Shown one piece after another: positions 62,365 to 64,000 of a DNA stretch of 64,000 nt (position 1 is the first letter of the stretch; the number at the start of each line of letters is the position of its first letter). This DNA comes from UBA969 sp041694635 (GTDB lineage Bacteria > Planctomycetota > Planctomycetia > Gemmatales > Gemmataceae). The stretch is from positions 1 to 64,000 of the forward strand of contig JBDNHI010000104.1 in assembly GCA_041694635.1 (NCBI GenBank), in the 5' to 3' direction. The notes below the pieces were generated by a model. That model saw only the letters and a program-made list of their open reading frames with translations, made no database searches and was not told the DNA's origin. Both the position numbers and the translations under genes were made by a program.

Positions 62365-63720
62365 TTACATCACTTCTTTGAGAGGTGGATCAGAAATCAG
62401 GTGCTGAGGCCTACCCGATTGGTCAACGATTGAGTGGTGCATTGGGTCAAGTCCGATGTTGTGGTAAAGTGTGGCAGTAATTTCGCCAAAAGTAACAGGT
62501 CTGTCTTTTGCGTGTTCTCCAAGTCGATTGGTAGAGCCAATAACTTGTCCAGTACGCATCCCACCACCAAACATAAGGGCGCAACTAACTTGAGGCCAGT
62601 GATCTCGGCCAGCATCTTTATTAATACGAGGTGTTCTACCAAATTCACCCCATACCACCACGGTGACATCGTCAAGAATTCCTCGGTATTCGAGGTCATC
62701 CATAAGAGCGGTAAGACCTTGGTCAAGTTTAGGACCGTGGTCGCGAACGAGGTCAAAGTTTTTGCTATGAGCATCCCACCTGCCATAGGAAAGGCTAACA
62801 ACCCTACAACCCGCTTCAACAAGCCTACGGGCAGTAAGTAGATGATCATTTACGGTAGGGGCGCCATCGAATTGGAATTTGTAGGGCTTTCCATCGCCAT
62901 ATCGTTCTCGGACTTTGGAAGATTCTTTATTGAGGTCTAGTGCGTCAAGAAGTTTACTAGAGGTAAGCACATCAAGAGCCTTAGATTGAGCTGAATCGAG
63001 ACCTTGAATGTTACCGCCGTGGTCGAGATCTCGTTTTAGGTTATCGAAGCTTTTGAGAAGAGTCCTGCGGTCTTGAAGGCTAGAAAGATTGGCACCTTTA
63101 ATAAGCAGATCTTTCATCCCCGGTCCTTCAGGGCGAAAACTTTTATAAGAAGAGCCTAAAAATCCAGGAGACCCAGAGTCCGACCAAGGTCGATGCTGAG
63201 TATCAGCTGCAAGGCCGATAAAACTTGGAATGGAAAGGTCTACGGGGCCTTGAAGTTTGGTTACCGCGGCCCCAATACTTGGTCTGCCGCCCTTAGCCGC
63301 AAGGGCATTATTAGGCCAACCAGACATACATTGAACCGCATCGTGGCCGCCTTGAGCTCCTACAACAGACCTAATAACCACGCAATTATGCATTCTCGAA
63401 GCAATTTGAGGGAAGGATTCACCTATCTGAATACCAGGAACAGAAGTGGAAATTGGTTTGAATTCGCCACGAATCTCTACTGGTGCTTCGGGTTTTAAAT
63501 CCCACATATCTTGGTGAGGTGGGCCACCACCTAAGAAAACATTAATAATAGCTTTATGCCCTAAACCACCAGACTTAAGTGCTGAAGTATCGGTTTTTGC
63601 AGCTAAAATCTGAGATAAATTAAGGCTATGGCCTGCAAACGAAAAACCTCCTATCTTCAGGAAGTCCCTTCTAGACACACCATCACAAAAGTTCCCTTTT
63701 CGACCAAACAATGTAATCAT
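62365..63720 (-). CDS. Tat-exported DUF1501 protein (sulfatase-like fold)
   Basis: A 451-residue protein starting with the twin-arginine signal SRRDFLKIGGFSFAG (residues 16-30). DUF1501 markers include ILGHKAIINVFLGGGPPHQDMWD, the VVRSVVGAQGGHDAVQCMSGW segment and VTVVVWGEFGRTPRINKDAGRDHWP, resembling alkaline phosphatase/sulfatase metal-site residues. Planctomycetes carry many copies, often beside DUF1549/DUF1553 cytochrome-like partners; no partner is present here. AAGGGG lies 6 bases before the ATG. Confidence 0.9.
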   Translation of the reverse strand: MITLFGRKGNFCDGVSRRDFLKIGGFSFAGHSLNLSQILAAKTDTSALKSGGLGHKAIINVFLGGGPPHQDMWDLKPEAPVEIRGEFKPISTSVPGIQIGESFPQIASRMHNCVVIRSVVGAQGGHDAVQCMSGWPNNALAAKGGRPSIGAAVTKLQGPVDLSIPSFIGLAADTQHRPWSDSGSPGFLGSSYKSFRPEGPGMKDLLIKGANLSSLQDRRTLLKSFDNLKRDLDHGGNIQGLDSAQSKALDVLTSSKLLDALDLNKESSKVRERYGDGKPYKFQFDGAPTVNDHLLTARRLVEAGCRVVSLSYGRWDAHSKNFDLVRDHGPKLDQGLTALMDDLEYRGILDDVTVVVWGEFGRTPRINKDAGRDHWPQVSCALMFGGGMRTGQVIGSTNRLGEHAKDRPVTFGEITATLYHNIGLDPMHHSIVDQSGRPQHLISDPPLKEVM

Positions 63721-63958
63721 AGGTCACCCCTTCATAAATAGGCTCAATCCAGAATTTTTTATTTAGAATATCAGAACCTAGGTAGGACTATAGCTATTTA
63801 AGATTAACCCCTATCTATTATCTTGTCAAGCAATTAGAAGCTTTAGTTAATAAGTATTAAAATTTACAACAAAAGAATTATTTCCTGTAATATTTAGAAT
63901 AGTTTATTGTTTAAAAGGTTTAGGAGTGTACCCGATTAAAATCTTGGGTAATTCGACA

Positions 63959-64000
63959 ATGCTAACGGCTAGAATTATTCCCTGCTTAGATGTTGATCGA
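63959..64000 (+). CDS. hisF: Imidazole glycerol phosphate synthase subunit HisF, N-terminus only
   Basis: The last 14 codons of the window read MLTARIIPCLDVDR, the near-invariant start of HisF with the catalytic Asp of CLDVD. HisF is the cyclase subunit of histidine and purine-salvage biosynthesis. An in-frame GTG at 63926 would add 11 residues not found in the family, so the ATG is preferred. The rest lies beyond the window. Confidence 0.85.
   Translation, partial: MLTARIIPCLDVDR

Noticed and set aside
1..64000. CRISPR array, prophage, toxin-antitoxin or defence island
   Set aside because: No regularly spaced repeats, phage structural genes, or paired small toxin-antitoxin frames were seen anywhere in the window.

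Overview
The window is AT-rich bacterial DNA that looks like a member of the Planctomycetota, probably near the Gemmataceae. This is inferred from gene content: a TIGR03000-domain protein, a Tat-exported DUF1501 protein, PQQ-like beta-propeller, CotH-kinase, BON-domain, DUF6263-like and DUF6677-like proteins, a Ser/Thr kinase with an N-terminal zinc motif, and the N-terminus of a transposase of a type common in planctomycetes. No rRNA operon, prophage, CRISPR array or complete mobile element is visible. Both strands are densely coded and several convergent genes end within a few bases of each other.

Layout. 1-183: edge of an insertion sequence. 199-11325: N-carbamoylputrescine amidase-like aguB, family 4 uracil-DNA glycosylase, a kinase-like protein without catalytic residues fused to a receiver-like domain, a HEAT-like lipoprotein, a PQQ-propeller protein, tadA, an M24 peptidase, and an ABC exporter-like protein with a degenerate ATPase next to an ABC-2 permease. 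11630-18273 (minus strand): ald-xseA-xseB-ispA-dxs-nadK, combining isoprenoid precursor synthesis with NAD kinase and exonuclease VII. 18422-21820: membrane-anchored protein plus an ABC ATPase/permease pair. 21817-27096: cysteine desulfurase, TIGR03000 protein, a three-gene membrane-protein operon, rsmE and accD. 27373-31212: sulfate uptake operon sbp-cysT-cysW-cysA. 31246-36035: ychF, pgk, gap and mdh. 36036-44412 (minus strand): metH, moeA (frameshifted), lnt, an alpha/beta hydrolase and a DUF6263-like protein. 44413-45084: no protein gene, but a likely 6S RNA with a consensus -10 box and a second structured element of 120 bases. 45085-56649: small membrane protein, Dabb protein, ABC-F ATPase, secreted hydrolase, CotH-like protein, tRNA-Arg(ACG), BON protein, priA and beta-carbonic anhydrase. 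56777-59679: decayed gene remnants, a transmembrane Ser/Thr kinase and a bestrophin. 59699-63720: DUF3501 protein, MFS transporter, small secreted protein and DUF1501 protein. 63959-end: start of hisF.

Connections. TadA should convert the ACG anticodon of the tRNA-Arg in this same window to ICG. Sulfate import, cysteine desulfurase, MetH and MoeA are all sulfur-linked but sit in separate transcription units. The observations most worth checking are the moeA frameshift at one of two G8 tracts, the 6S RNA and its neighbouring 120-base palindrome-bounded element, the pseudokinase-receiver protein, the ABC exporter with a degraded nucleotide-binding domain, and the kinase gene remnant just upstream of an intact kinase. 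No complete defence, secretion or biosynthetic system of a clearly new kind was recognised.
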